A stretch of DNA of 64,000 bases, taken from Aphelidium insulamus (taxonomy: Eukaryota; Aphelidiomycota; Aphelidea; Aphelidiaceae). The stretch is taken from the NCBI GenBank assembly GCA_036784855.1, contig JAZDSV010000017.1, positions 124,001 through 188,000 on the forward strand, written 5' to 3'. Made by a program: the position numbers and the translations under genes. The notes below the pieces were generated by a model. The model searched no databases. It saw nothing but the letters and a program-made list of their open reading frames with translations, and was not told the origin of the DNA. Positions 31,463-42,897 of the stretch are shown here, one piece after another (positions within the stretch are counted from its first letter, which is position 1; each line of letters opens with the position of its first letter).

Positions 31463-33145
31463 TTACAGTGAATGCACGGAGAGTGAGCGGAAATCCTCAT
31501 CCACGCCGGACTCCACGGTGGCCACAAGCCGCTTGCACAGCAAATGGTTCCACCGCTGCACTAGGCGGAGAGGCATGGCATCTGTCCACACGGACCACAG
31601 GCGGGTGCTGGCAGACTTTTGCCGAGAGTTGGGTGTTGACTGTGACGGCACAGCTGTCTGAGACGGACTAGATGTGCCAGCCGCGAGCGAGACCGGTGAC
31701 TGTTTGGACCGCACCGAGAGTGTTTCGTACACGCACCAGATGCCGTCTGCCAAATCGTCGGCGTCGCTGCGGAATCGCCTGGCACAAAACATGGAATCAT
31801 CCGTGGCGGTCACCAGCGTCTCGACCATGAATGCATCGACTGCGCGCGGAAATAGCGGCGAAGACGAGTAGTACGGGAATGGTGGGGGCGCCGTAAAGCA
31901 CCGCCCACCATGCACCATGACAAAATGACACAGCCCAGGCAAGTGGCGCGGGAGTGCCAATATTGATCGTGGCACCCGCACCTGACTGCACGCCCATTCC
32001 AGGGAGCGTGTGGTGGAGATATCCACCGGAGCAAACAGCCTGTCCACCACAAAGTCGCCCTGTGCTTGGACGGCATTGCGCCAGTCCTGGTCAAAAACAG
32101 TTTTGTCAGTATCGAACGATTCTTCATCGGCAGCCGCAGTGGCAGACAAGATGGCCACGGTGGCAGCGGCACAGCGGCGCACATACAAGTACATTTCCGG
32201 GTGTTCATCGGTGCCGCCAGCTGACTTGCAATTATCATCAACATCAACACAGCCAAACTGAATGCACTCTAGCAGCACAGCGTCTCGCTTGGCAGCAGTG
32301 GCAGAACCTATCCAAGCAACCAGATGTGCCACGGTGCGATTCTGGAGCCATCGACTACCACACCGCGCGGCATAGTGCGCCAACAGCTTGCCACCGCAGT
32401 CCCTACATCCATTTCCAGGGGACAGCAAGAGCACGTGCAGAATACGGCCATGTTGCTGCAATGTCATTGGTCGGACCACCGCGGCAATGGCATCATTCAG
32501 CATGGCGGCCACTTGACGCGACATCCACTCGGCGTCCACGGCACCCGCACCCAGCGCTGACAGGGTGTGTGGTGAGAGGCGGCCACTCGCACCGTCATAA
32601 GCGGCACAGTGTGGCAGTAGAGAGTGGCGGAGCGGCGCGGACAGCATATCACGCAGCCACGCGGGGCCGACAGCGCGCAGATTGTTGACACGCAGCACAG
32701 ACAGCCATGAGTACAGCACACGCGACAGTATCTGGACGGTGGCGCGCACTTGATGCTCTTCACTGCCGTCATCACTGGTGCATACCGCACGCCACACAAT
32801 GTAACCGTCAGGGTCGTCGCTTGTTGTGGTGCCGGCTCCCAGCGGCCACTTGCACAGAGCATTAGTGGCCAGTATACACGGTGAATGTACAGCTACACGT
32901 ACCGGATGGAGGTAGACACGCGCCACCATGCCACCACTAACATCAGGAAGCGGCACGCACACACCGTCCAGATCATCACCCAGCTGCACGCGAGAAAAGC
33001 CTGCCGCAGCCACCAGCGGCAAGTACACCATAGAAAAGGCATGGTCGCCATCATCGCCATCATCATCATCATGAGCCAAAGAGCTGTGCCGCACGGAGAA
33101 GACGGCGGTGCCAGACGCGTCCAAGAGCGTCACGGCGCTTTCCAT
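31463..33145 (-). CDS. Unknown 560-residue protein (possible longin-type HPS1/MON1 relative)
   Basis: One uninterrupted frame, unusual for a gene of this size here. It begins MESAVTLLDASGTAVFSVRHSS and has an Asp-rich insert near residue 27. The middle (VQILSRVLYSWLSVLRVNNLRAVGPAWLRDML) is helical-looking. The segment LPGLCHFVMVHGGRCFTAP recalls the 'pgLvHFiyvdr...vaPs' segment of HPS1/MON1-like trafficking proteins, but this is one short resemblance. No signal peptide or clear membrane span. It is convergent with TruB. A role in vesicle traffic would be a guess. Confidence 0.6.
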   Translation of the reverse strand: MESAVTLLDASGTAVFSVRHSSLAHDDDDGDDGDHAFSMVYLPLVAAAGFSRVQLGDDLDGVCVPLPDVSGGMVARVYLHPVRVAVHSPCILATNALCKWPLGAGTTTSDDPDGYIVWRAVCTSDDGSEEHQVRATVQILSRVLYSWLSVLRVNNLRAVGPAWLRDMLSAPLRHSLLPHCAAYDGASGRLSPHTLSALGAGAVDAEWMSRQVAAMLNDAIAAVVRPMTLQQHGRILHVLLLSPGNGCRDCGGKLLAHYAARCGSRWLQNRTVAHLVAWIGSATAAKRDAVLLECIQFGCVDVDDNCKSAGGTDEHPEMYLYVRRCAAATVAILSATAAADEESFDTDKTVFDQDWRNAVQAQGDFVVDRLFAPVDISTTRSLEWACSQVRVPRSILALPRHLPGLCHFVMVHGGRCFTAPPPFPYYSSSPLFPRAVDAFMVETLVTATDDSMFCARRFRSDADDLADGIWCVYETLSVRSKQSPVSLAAGTSSPSQTAVPSQSTPNSRQKSASTRLWSVWTDAMPLRLVQRWNHLLCKRLVATVESGVDEDFRSLSVHSL

Positions 33146-33588
33146 TCAAATTGCATATGTGATGTGAAACAGAGTGTTAATATATTTTAACCTTTCAGTA
33201 ATATACATAATATACATAATATAATATATATATACAATAATAAATGGTTGGCAATAAGCGGACGACATCCACTCTACCTTGCAGTTTGGTTAGACCACGC
33301 ACTCATCCACGCGCGGAGGAAATCTAATGTCCCTAACTGAGATTTCTTACTTTAATCACATGAGCACAGCGGCGGTGTAAATGTATTCCGTCGGTTAAAA
33401 ATTTACCATGTTTAAGTACCAGATGCTATGAAGGACTGGCATTCTCATTCGTTGCGCATTTAAGGAGTTGCGGCTTGGCCAATCGCACCACTTACCCCTC
33501 GTCACGTTCTCATCCACTCTGCCATCTGCGTCGAATCAAATAGCATTCCTCTCTCTTCTCGCTCTCTCTCCACTCAATTCTACATCTA
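33146..33588. promoter_or_regulatory. Upstream region of HAD copy D
   Basis: 443 bp between the unknown minus-strand gene and copy D. Holds an AT-rich run of TATACATAA-like repeats (33180-33240) and a CCAATCGC box at 33479-33486, about 105 bp before the copy D start. A TCTC-rich tract follows the box. Confidence 0.5.
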
Positions 33589-35152
33589 ATGCTCTTGACG
33601 TGCGCTCTGATTATCGCTACTGTATGTGTCACGCGTGGTATGTAATGCCGCCGCGTGTGGAGTGTATGTTTTAGAGCCTATTTGACTCACGAGAAGTAAT
33701 AGGTGCACACATCGCGTCTCCAAAGATGGGTGATCACATTTTTCTATCGCACGAGTACAGTTTCGTCCCTATTCGCGTCCACTATGATCGCGATGATTTT
33801 GCCGAGACGAAGGGGAAAAGCGTTCAATTGATGGTGACAGTTCAGTGCGGCGGTCACAAAGCATCAATGAATGTGGGTGCAGAAGACATTGCTTGGATCA
33901 ACGTAGACATTGATGTTCCTATCAAGTTATTGAAACAGACAGAGTGCAATGCATGGTTGTCCAGCACAGTGACATCAACACGGCGCGATCGTTCGTCACT
34001 CGTTCGATTTCGGCTTGACCGACTGCAGAGGACTAAAGTTCCCGCATTTGACTATATTCTGGTCACCAGCGATGCGCTCATGATGGTGATGAATCCGGAG
34101 CATCACCGTCTACCTGAAAATGTAATGTTTACTGCACACACAGATCGTGCCGAGGAAATTCGTGGCAGCTTGGCACTGTCGTCTCTGAATGGTAACTTGG
34201 TTGGAGGTTGGGCAATGTCCGGGCTACTGCTGAGTTATTCGCCCACCAATGATGCTCCTACCAATAATTTTTTGGATATTATCTACCGAGATGACAGTCT
34301 TTCTGTGGAGCCAAAGAGGAAGAAAATGTTGGTACTTGACATGGACTTCACGCTATTATTTCGACGCAAGCCGGAGGAATGCGAGGTAATTTAACATGTT
34401 CTTGTTTTGTTGTGAGAATTATTTGACCGTGTTTTAGATTCTAGAGGATGCAATGTTAAATTGTGAGGTGTCAGGCACCATAATTCAGAGTACATCATAT
34501 GACGGCCAAGAGATAATTCAGTATGTATCTCTTCGACCGGGGGCACGAGAGTTTGTTGCCAAAATGTCCGAATTGTATGACGGTAAGGATTTCATGTAGT
34601 TAGCTCATCAAGAATCGCTCACCGTTAGTTGTCATCTATACCGCATCGTCAGTAGGTCCAGCGAAACGTGCAATCGAGTTTCTTGAACCTCATTCTGCGA
34701 GGATCACTGGGATGTATTTTTGGGAATCTACTACGGAATATCAGCATATGGATGGCGATCAAGTGGATAATACACAAGAGCCTGTGCTTGTCAAGGATTT
34801 GTCAAAACTGGGTAGAGACTTGAGTGATGTTCTGATTGTGGATGACAATTTGAATTCAGCTCTATTACAGCCAGATAATTTGGTACCAATTCCACAGTGG
34901 AGCCCGGAAGACGAATTTGACAACGCCTTAAGCACATTGGAGCCTGTGTTAGTGGCATTGGCATCCAAGGAGAATCTTCCCGACAAGCTAAATGGCATGA
35001 AAAATATGCTATACAATTTGGATGATAGATGGACACTGGTATCCTTCACCACAAAACTGGTTGAAGCAGACAGAATTACAATTGCACTAGAGTACGCAGA
35101 AGGCGCAGAAAAGAATCTGGTTGTTTCTCTCCGCGGCTGTTGCTACTGCTAA
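33589..35152 (+). CDS. Secreted SCP/FCP1-like HAD phosphatase, copy D (intact)
   Basis: Four exons, 33589-33637, 33703-34385, 34438-34582 and 34629-35152, give 466 residues with the same intron positions and phases as copy C. Signal peptide MLLTCALIIATVCVTRG. The N-terminal beta-rich domain is well conserved (GDHIFLSHEYSFVPIRVHYDRDDFAETK, FDYILVTSDALMMV). Catalytic motifs: LVLDMDFTLLF (DMDFT), LRPGAREFVAKM, VVIYTASS, KDLSKLGRDLSDVLIVDDN. The linker before the DMDFT motif differs from copy C. It stands 3.8 kb from copy C, beyond TruB and the unknown gene. Predicted to be secreted or in the secretory pathway; substrate unknown. Confidence 0.85.
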
Positions 35153-35763
35153 CAATAAGCGCGTCTGGCTTAATCATTATTGGCATCCCCAAGTGCTAAT
35201 GTGGTGCATGAGTAATACAATTCCTTCTTCAATTTTTGCATAGTCGAGTAATTGAAGTGCTCAGGCCTCTAACTTGTATTAACTGACAGAGTGCTTACGC
35301 GGCTCAGTATATGCTGAATTGACAATGACGTCGGTGCTGACGGCAGCAGTAAGTAGTAGTAGTACGTTGTTCAGGGAGCATGTGTAGCGATTCATTTAAG
35401 GTAAATACATACAAGAGCAGCTGGTATCTTTGTAGAGCGAATTTTCTCTCATACATACCGAGTAATTATTATTATATTATTGTTATCGTAGTAGGTTACG
35501 AGGAGACAATTTATTTATATAGTACAATATAATAATTATTTATTATATTATTGTTATCGTAGTAGGTTACGAGGAGACAATTTATTTATATAGTACAATA
35601 TAGTAGAAGTGTAGAAGTTTTATTCTCGACGCATACAACTATTAATTATCTATTAATACTGTAGCTTTGCACTATGTACATAAAGAGGGAGGAATCGAGT
35701 CCTGATTAGTGCCGCATTTTTGTTTCAGCAGCGCTTATTGAACAAATTTACATTAATACGGCA
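35153..35763. other. AT-rich intergenic region with a 71-bp tandem duplication
   Basis: 611 bp, no gene seen. Two near-identical copies (about 35467-35532 and 35538-35604, offset 71 bp) share TGTTATCGTAGTAGGTTACG and the following AGGAGACAATTTATTTATAT. The rest is AT-rich. It presumably holds the RPA2 promoter. Confidence 0.7.
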
Positions 35764-37062
35764 ATGACGGGCTTTGGCGGCATGAATCCGTACAGCGGCG
35801 GCGGCGGCTACACTGCTCAGCATCCCGTGACACCCGGTCGCGGTGCCTACAACCATAACAACAACAACAATGCCATGGGTGGTGGTGATGCTCATGGCAT
35901 GAATCCGTACAACAGCAATAGCGGCTACGGCGGTGGTGGTAATATGGGCGGCGGTGGATACATTCAGGGCGGTGCCGATGGCATGATGGCGTCCGGCTCA
36001 GCATTCGAGTCGCCCAGTGGCAAGAAGGTGCCGCACTTGTTGTTATTCACGCACATAGCTTGAGAATAATTGTGCGCAACAATAGCGCGGTCCAATGAGC
36101 GCCAGTCTGCGCTCCGTGACCATTCGACAGCTGTTGGATGCGTCACAGCCGCACGATGAAGCTTCCTTCTTTATCGACGGCCAAGAGCTGGGAAATGTAC
36201 AGTTTATTATATTGATATTCAAATCTATTATATTCACACTCGATAGGTGGTGGTTACTGCGTGCATTCGACAGGTCACGGAGCAGAGCATGAATTGCAGT
36301 TATCGCGTGGAGGACGGTACTGGTTTTATTGAGGCGCGGCTGTGGCTCCCACAAACATCGGGCGGAGACGACTATGGCATGTCGGAGCGTCCAGCTGCTC
36401 ACTCTTCATTGCGGTGGGTTGTAGTATATTTATAAGTACATATATTATTGTTTATATATATTATAATCATGGGTAGTGAGAACACATATGTAAAGATTGT
36501 GGGAAGTGTTCGAGTGTTCTCGCAGAAGCGCTACATTCAGACCTCGTCCATTCGACCCGTCGAAGATTTCAACGAGCTGACCATGCACCTGCTCGAGTCT
36601 GTGCAGAGCCATCTGGAGGCGGCTCGCAAGAGCAGTGGCATCGGTTCTACCGCTGTACGCCGGGATATATATATTGCTATCGTATGTTAATGAGCGCAGT
36701 ATGTGCCGCAGGGAGGAGGTGACGGATACATGGTCGACTCGGCGTATTCGCGTGCCCAGCCGGGCGGCAGCGGTGGCAATGAAATGGGTGCGGGTATGGC
36801 GGTGCATGATCCCGTACAGCGCAACATTTGCCGCATGGTCGCCGAGGCGGATCACACCGAGGATGGCATGCCGTTCAGAGAGATTCAGCGCCGGCTGGAT
36901 GGCATGAGCGCGGATGTTCTGCGGTACATTATATAATATTTTATATGAACACTTGTTATATATCAGCGCAGAGGCCATTTGGACTTTCTGACGTCGGAGG
37001 GCTTGTTGTATGAAGCGGCCGGCGACGACAGCTTCAAGACCACCGGCCAGGGACACTGCTGA
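35764..37062 (+). CDS. RPA2: Replication protein A 32 kDa subunit (RPA2)
   Basis: Six exons, 35764-36027, 36086-36196, 36247-36413, 36477-36654, 36712-36923 and 36972-37062, give 340 residues. The Gly/Asn/Tyr-rich N-terminus (about 85 residues) is the expected phosphorylated tail region. The OB fold follows: SLRSVTIRQLLDASQ, VVVTACIRQVTEQSMNCSYRVEDGTGFIEARLW, ENTYVKIVGSVRVFSQKRYIQTSSIRPVEDFNELTMHLLE. A winged helix ends the protein: VQRNICRMVAEADHTEDGMPFREIQRRL...HLDFLTSEGLLYEAAGDDSFKTT. It binds single-stranded DNA in the RPA trimer in the nucleus. Confidence 0.92.
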
Positions 37063-37143
37063 ACTCTTATTGCTGTACATTCAATACACATCTGTTCAAT
37101 TTCATAAATACTTTTATATTACACTCTGATGTATATGCACTCT

Positions 37144-38304
37144 CTATTGCTGCCGCCTAAATAATGCCGCGGCCGCCGCCAGTTCCACATCTTCGTTAGC
37201 ATGGTCCCCCAGGAGAACATGCTGCAGTAGGAAGGCACGCACATCACTCACTTGTGTGCCGGATATTCGCAGCATGGCACCCACCGGCTCCACATCATCG
37301 CCATCTCCGTCAATCGGGGAGACGGACCACGATAACTGTGCTGCCGCTTGGTGCTTGTCACCTGTGCGAGACCATTCGGTGCTCAGGTGGAGAAGCCGCG
37401 CAACAGTGGCACTGAGACGCGGTCCCAGCAGCACCACGGTGGCAAATACGTTGCACTGCCGAATGATGGCGCGTCCGTGGAACGGGTTGCTGTCGGTGCC
37501 GCGCTCCATTGTCCACGCATCGCGCAGAAACAGTCGCTCGCCAATGTGGAAAGCGGTGTTTGATCGCAACTCCTCGGCGTCCCTAAAATGTGTTATTTAC
37601 AACTATAGTTGTACATAACTTATAGTTATAACTTATAACTTATAGTTGTGCATATATGTACAAATGTACTAAATATAATGCATGCATATTATTAATAGAT
37701 ATATACACTCTGAGCCGTACCACAACTCCCCGCGACTGGTGCGACCACCCGTGAACCAGTCGAGTATCAGGCACGATGCAGTGCCGCCCCCGTCCAAGTT
37801 GAACCGCTGATCCTGGCAATAGCGCGCATCTCTGAACGCCACCACAGGCTCCGGCAGCCAGAGCAGCAGTGATGCCGGCGCCAGCTGTGCCACACACGAC
37901 TGCCTAGCCACGCGCTGCTGCGGCTGCTGCTGCTGCTCGCGACACACCTCGGCACCGCGGGCGCGATACACCTTGGTGGACGCCTGGCTGAGAATGGCCA
38001 GTGCCGCGCCACCACGCACATCCAGTTGCACGCGCACGTCATCACCGCTGACCAGACCGCCGCCGTACGTGAGCACGTATGCGGCGGCCAGGGTGGATGG
38101 GCCGGCCACGCGCGGTGCAATCACCTTGACTGGGTAGTGGGCGTGGAAGCGGCTGATGGCGCTGGGGCCGGCGCGTTTACCGCAGTTGGCACACGTGTCA
38201 CGGCCGCCGTGAATGGCCACCGTGCCCTGTTGTCCGTGTGCAGGTGTCTCGCAGCACGGAGGCCGCGTGCACTCGATGGACGCGCCGCCACCGCTGACAA
38301 CCAT
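37144..38304 (-). CDS. Urease accessory protein UreD/UreH
   Basis: Two exons, 38304-37709 and 37582-37144, give 344 residues. Family blocks: YPVKVIAPR, YVLTYGGGLVSGDDVRVQLDVRGGAALAILSQASTKVY, LLWLPEPVVAFRDARYCQDQRFNLDGGGTASCLILDWFTGGRTSRGELWYGSE, FHIGERLFLRDAWTME. UreD acts with UreF and UreG to load nickel into urease in the cytosol. An extra Cys-rich segment near the N-terminus (CTRPPCCE, CANCGKRAG) could bind metal; that is inference. Urease itself is not in the window. Confidence 0.92.
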
Positions 38305-38400
38305 TCATGCGCTGCTTATGTATTATTAACACAGCTCATATAATATTATCGCGTTAGTTATGTGGCTTACAGGGTAAATCCACCTTTCATTGAAGTACGC

Positions 38401-38705
38401 TGATTTCATGAGCACAAAGACGAATCTTATCAATGGCGACGATAGCAGTAATATGGATTTAACTGCAGAGGATACTGCATGGTGGCGTTTCGTTGCGATG
38501 GACAACAGTTCCGAGTGGGCCACTGCGCACCGTTGATCACGTAGAAACAAATATCTTGTCAAATTCGTGGAAAACAATCTGGACTGTGACAAGAAGGGAG
38601 GTGATGAGTACATCGTGAGCCTTGCTGGAAAGGAAATGATGGAGGCGGCGGCGGTAAAGTACTACGGCGGCGACCTGGCTTGTCACATACTTACAGATGG
38701 TAAGG
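38401..38705 (+). pseudogene. Relic of the N-terminal domain of the secreted ankyrin family
   Basis: Out-of-frame pieces match the family domain. CMVAFRCDGQQFRVGHC (about 38478-38528) equals the VPFRCEGeqFrIGh block, and EYIVSLAGKEMMEAAAVKYYGGDL (about 38605-38676) equals GEFKVSLVSKKVMAAAVQYYRG of the gene at 45572. A frameshift and degraded sequence lie between them, there is no signal peptide, and no ankyrin part follows. Confidence 0.7.
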
Positions 38706-39026
38706 ATAAAAAAATCAAATCCATATTTAGCCTCCGGCCTTTTCCCCCGTTGTGTATTCGTCGTTATGATTTGTGTATGAATGCCGTTGCTTGTGGCAAA
38801 GTTGACTAAATACAGCTGTTCATTACGCGGCCCCTTTAGCACGGAGTGGACAGCAGATTATCTCGCAGCTACGGCGAAGTTTCAACGCCCGCGCATATCA
38901 TTATTATTATGTGCTCTGAAGCCCTGTTTTTTTTTACATATTATGTAAAAAAAGCTCTCCGTCCAGGGCTCGAGTCCTCCCTAGATTAGTCCTATAAAAT
39001 ATATTTAACAAAAAGATAATCTCGCG
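38706..39026. other. Intergenic region with a nested hairpin
   Basis: 321 bp. Contains a nested palindrome: outer arms AGCCCTG (38920-38926) and CAGGGCT (38964-38970), inner arms of a T-run plus ACATA (38928-38940) and TATGTAAAAAAA (38942-38953). No gene seen. Confidence 0.6.
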
Positions 39027-40567
39027 ATGCCGCCACGACGCGTCACACTGCTGTTGGCGGCACGTGTCGCGCTACTTTGCCTCTCTGTTCAGCATGCAGC
39101 TGCGCTGACCGCCGCGGAGGTTGAAGGTCTTTTAGCGGAACCAACGCAGTTACCGATGGCCACAGCCGTGGTGACGTGGGGCCCCGATGGCAACGAGGAG
39201 ACAGATACCGTGGAAATGTCGGCGGCAGATTGCGCGCGGTCTGACTTGGTCGCATTCCGGTGTGGTGGCAAGCAGTTCCGCATTGGGCGCGGCGCGCTGC
39301 AGGCGGTCTGGTCGACGGCGGCAACACCCTGCTGGCCCAGATGGAGCGCGGGGACATTCCCGCCAGCCGGAACGACCTGGGCGAGATCATCGTCAGTGTG
39401 GTGACGCACACCGCGATGCACGCGGCCACACTCTACTATGGTGGCGACCGGCAGCGCGCATTCAATCAATTTCCCTCCCTTGAGCCGTTGTACCGCGAAT
39501 TCAGCGTGCTCAAGCTGCAGACGCCCGAGATTTCAGTGCATGTTTTCATCCAGAGCAGCAACGATATGGACACGCTAGAGTTCCTGATATCCGTGTATGG
39601 CGTGGATGATGTGGACAGATTTGGCTGGACTCTGCTGCACACCGCTGCCTACCACAATCGACCACTGGCTGCGTACAAACTACTTTCCCGCGGAGCTGAT
39701 CCATTGGTTCAGGTGCAGAGGAAGACGCCGCTATACATTGCATGCGAGCAGGGGCATCGCGACACTGCAAAGGTGCTGTTTGCCGCGATGAATGGGTACG
39801 CAGACACGTTCGTCAACGGCGGGCAAATGCATTCAATGCTGGACAGCGGACATCGATTAGCGTTGCACTGGGCCGTGGTTGGCGGAAACCGTGAGATTGT
39901 CCAGCTCTTGTTGTCGCATAATTCCGATGTGGGCACGGTGGTCAACGCGCTGGATGATGGTGGCAAATCGCCGCTCCAATTGGCCAATGAACGTCAACGT
40001 TGGGCGATTATGGAACTGTTACTACAACATGGGGCATCACACGAACACGTGACCGTTGATGGCAACAGGCTATATGAAATGACCACCAACGGCTATTGTG
40101 TAATCATCCAGGCAATGCTTAAAAACGGCGTCATTTCCCCCAAGTCAGCCGCCACGAACGAGGCATTATTGTACGCCGCCACCAAAGGCTACCATTGCAT
40201 TGTGAAAGTGTTTCTGCAGCAAGAGATGGATGAAGAAACTGCTGCATCAGCGTTGTACGAAGCTGTAAACAACAATCATCATCTGGTAGCAAGAGTGTTC
40301 TTGGACAAGCTTCCCCATCTGGCTCTGCGTCCATTTCGCGGTTGGCACCCAATTCATGTGGCGGCGGGAACGGATTCAATCGAAACGCTCCACTTACTAC
40401 TTCGGAGGAATCCCGGGACTGTTAATGAACACGGTCGCGACAAGATGACCCCGTTGCACTGCGCATGTCGTAATAACCGCGATGTCAACGCCAGAATTCT
40501 CGTGGAAAGTGGTGCAGAAATGAAGGTGCGAAATAATCGGCGCCAAACTCCAGAAAATCTCATCTAA
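39027..40567 (+). pseudogene. Secreted ankyrin-family member with a single frameshift
   Basis: Signal peptide MPPRRVTLLLAARVALLCLSVQHAAA at 39027, then LVAFRCGGKQFRIGRGALQ in the first frame. The rest (GLVDGGNTLLAQMERGD, GEIIVSVVTHTAMHAATLYYGGD and about 300 residues of ankyrin repeats to the stop at 40565-40567) is in another frame. One base lost or gained near 39303 explains the break. Ankyrin repeats are well kept: GWTLLHTAAYHNRPLAAYKLLSRGAD, TPLYIACEQGHRDTAKVLF, LALHWAVVGGNREIVQLLL, MTPLHCACRNNRDVNARILVESGA. The coding look of both halves means a sequencing error cannot be excluded. Confidence 0.75.
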
Positions 40568-40999
40568 GGTCGGTTACAATCCGAGACTGACAAATTATTT
40601 GAGCGGGGTTAAATAATACTGTCTTTGGTCATCAATATACCACAAATTTCATTAAATAGTTAACCGATCTGTGCGCATTGACTATACAGAGAGATGCCGA
40701 CAACCAATTGCGTCAATTTTCGCCAATGTCGGCAAGACATATGTACAAGCAATCAGCTAATTGCTTGTGGCATTCAATTCGTAGCCGTTGACTATACTAT
40801 AGGTTGACTATACTATACGTTGAATATACGTTGCCTATACGTTAATTAATCGCACTTTAAACCATATATACCAAGGCCCTTTTGCTGAAACAGCGTGCAG
40901 CAGATCAACGCTCCGCCAATCATGTTCTAGCAAATCGACTTTAAAAAGACCCCTTCACGATGCAGCGCGCGCAGAGTTGAAAAACGCGCAAACGTGCAA
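40568..40999. promoter_or_regulatory. Upstream region of ankyrin copy at 41000, CCAATCA box
   Basis: 432 bp. Has a short direct repeat GTTGACTATACTATA (around 40789-40820) and CCAATCA at 40916-40922, 78 bp before the ATG. No gene seen. Confidence 0.5.
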
Positions 41000-42804
41000 A
41001 TGATCGCGTCGCGTTCCGCCAGTGTGCTCTTGCTCTTGCTGGCTTTCGCCGCGATTGCGGCTCTGATCGATCAGGCCGTGGCTGCCCGGTTTTTGAGCAG
41101 TCGTCTCAGTGCTGGTGAAAAATCGGGCTTGGTGCCATTCCGTTGCGAAGGGCAGCTTTTCCAAATTGGTAAAACGATGTTGGATTCCAAGGACGACGGC
41201 GACACATACTTGGCAAATATGGTGAAAAACAATTTTGACCACGACAAGAATTACGCCGGTGAGTTCATCGTCAGCAACGTAAATGCGATGGTGATGCGCG
41301 AGGCTGTCAAGTATTACCGTTTAATTGGCCAAGGAACAATGTTCAACAGCTCTACGAGGGATTTTTTAGGCTGCAGCTCAGAGTGCCAGATTATTCTCTT
41401 CACAACGCTATCAAAACCGGCCTTACCGGAGCACTGCAGCCACTTATTTCCTTACATAATAAAGACAAGCACGAAATCGACGAAGTTGGATGGACACCAT
41501 TGCACACTGCCGCATATTTCGGACAGATTGACGCTGTGGAAAGTTTGATCCGACTTGGAGCAAGTCCGTACATTCGAGATAACGAGATGAAGACACCAAT
41601 TTACATCGCCTGCGAACGAGGCCATCCTTTCTTGGTATCAAAGCTCTGGATTGCTATGAATGGGGAATCGGACCTGTACCTAGGAGACGATTCAGGACTT
41701 CATAAGGTTACTGTCAACGCCCGTACGGCACTTCATTGGGCAGCAATCGGCGGAAATGTGCATGTGGTCAGACTATTGATTGTGAACGGCTAAAGTGGCA
41801 ATGTCAACATCCGGGATGCTGACGGCAAGTCTCCTCTTAAATTGGCTGCAGAGCACATGAAAACAGCGGTTATCGAAGAGCTGCTACAAAAGAGAGCCAA
41901 TCCTGTTGATGTCGGGTACAAGTTAGACACTCTCATCGACGCGGCAACAAAAGGTTTTCTTCTAACTGTGAAAGCTATTTGCGCCAATGATCCAGCATCT
42001 CGAGAGAAAAATCTGCCCTCTGCCCTAGAGAGCACGCATCCACGACAGGCAATGATGTCACAAGATCTTGTGATTGCGTTTCATTCCGCCATAAAACAAA
42101 GTCATATCCGCATTGCCAAAGTTCTATTGAAAAGCTACCCCGAACTTGCGGCAATGAATTTTGAAGGATATCTTCCGCTACACTTGACAGCTGAACGCGG
42201 CCTTGTGGAACTAATGACCATTTTATTGCGCCTCGATCTAAAATTCAAGTCCAATTGACGCGAGAACCTATCGTGGACGCATTTTTTGCTTGGCATGCGC
42301 TCAGGGTCATGGTGGCGGTGACAATCCTTTTAGAGAAAGGAGCGCTTCGCCTAACACACCCATGTATTCGGTTCTAACGCCACTCTTGCCGTGCGAAGCT
42401 ACAGTGTTCTGCCACTAGAGTAACCGGCGCCGCACTTTGCTGCATGACTCAGTTCGACGGAAATCGGACTCATTGCAATCACTTGCAGCGCTCAAGGGGG
42501 TCACCTCGCCGTGATAAGCCAGCTGCTTAATAATCGCCCTGACCTGGTCGATGAAACATGCTCGAATGGTCATACTCCGCTTCATGATGCATGCTCACGA
42601 GGTCAACTTCAGGCCGCCGGGATATTACTGGCACGTGGCGCCAATGTCAATGCCCGTACGGCTGAAGGAATTTCTCCGCTCGGTTTTGCAAAGGCGAGCG
42701 GCAACAAGGCGCTGGAGAACTTGATTCGACGCAAGTGGTTAATGTCCAAAATGGGTTCCGTCAGCAAGCCCACTTTGCCTCCGACTGCACCTGTTGAGGC
42801 GTGA
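41000..42804 (+). pseudogene. Secreted ankyrin-family member, several lesions
   Basis: Signal peptide MIASRSASVLLLLLAFAAIAALIDQAVAA, then LVPFRCEGQLFQIGKTML, TYLANMVKNNFDHDKNYAGEFIVSNVNAMVMREAVKYYR: the same N-terminal domain as the intact gene at 45572. The frame shifts near 41340. The ankyrin part then reads from about 41383, hits an in-frame TAA (41791-41793), continues in the same frame to 42258, and is again frame-shifted until a last open piece (42511-42804, HTPLHDACSRGQLQAAGILLARGANVNARTAEG). At least three lesions; a clear pseudogene of the family. Confidence 0.85.
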
Positions 42805-42897
42805 CACCTTTCATGTGCGCTCACAGTCGCCATCATCATCATTACCATCAACAACAGCAGTATTTAATCAATATAAAATATTTAATGCATCATTCAT

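Noticed and set aside
38955-38985. tRNA gene, because GGCTCGAGTCC resembles a B box
   Set aside because: No A box at the right distance and no cloverleaf can be drawn; the sequence is part of the palindrome's arm.
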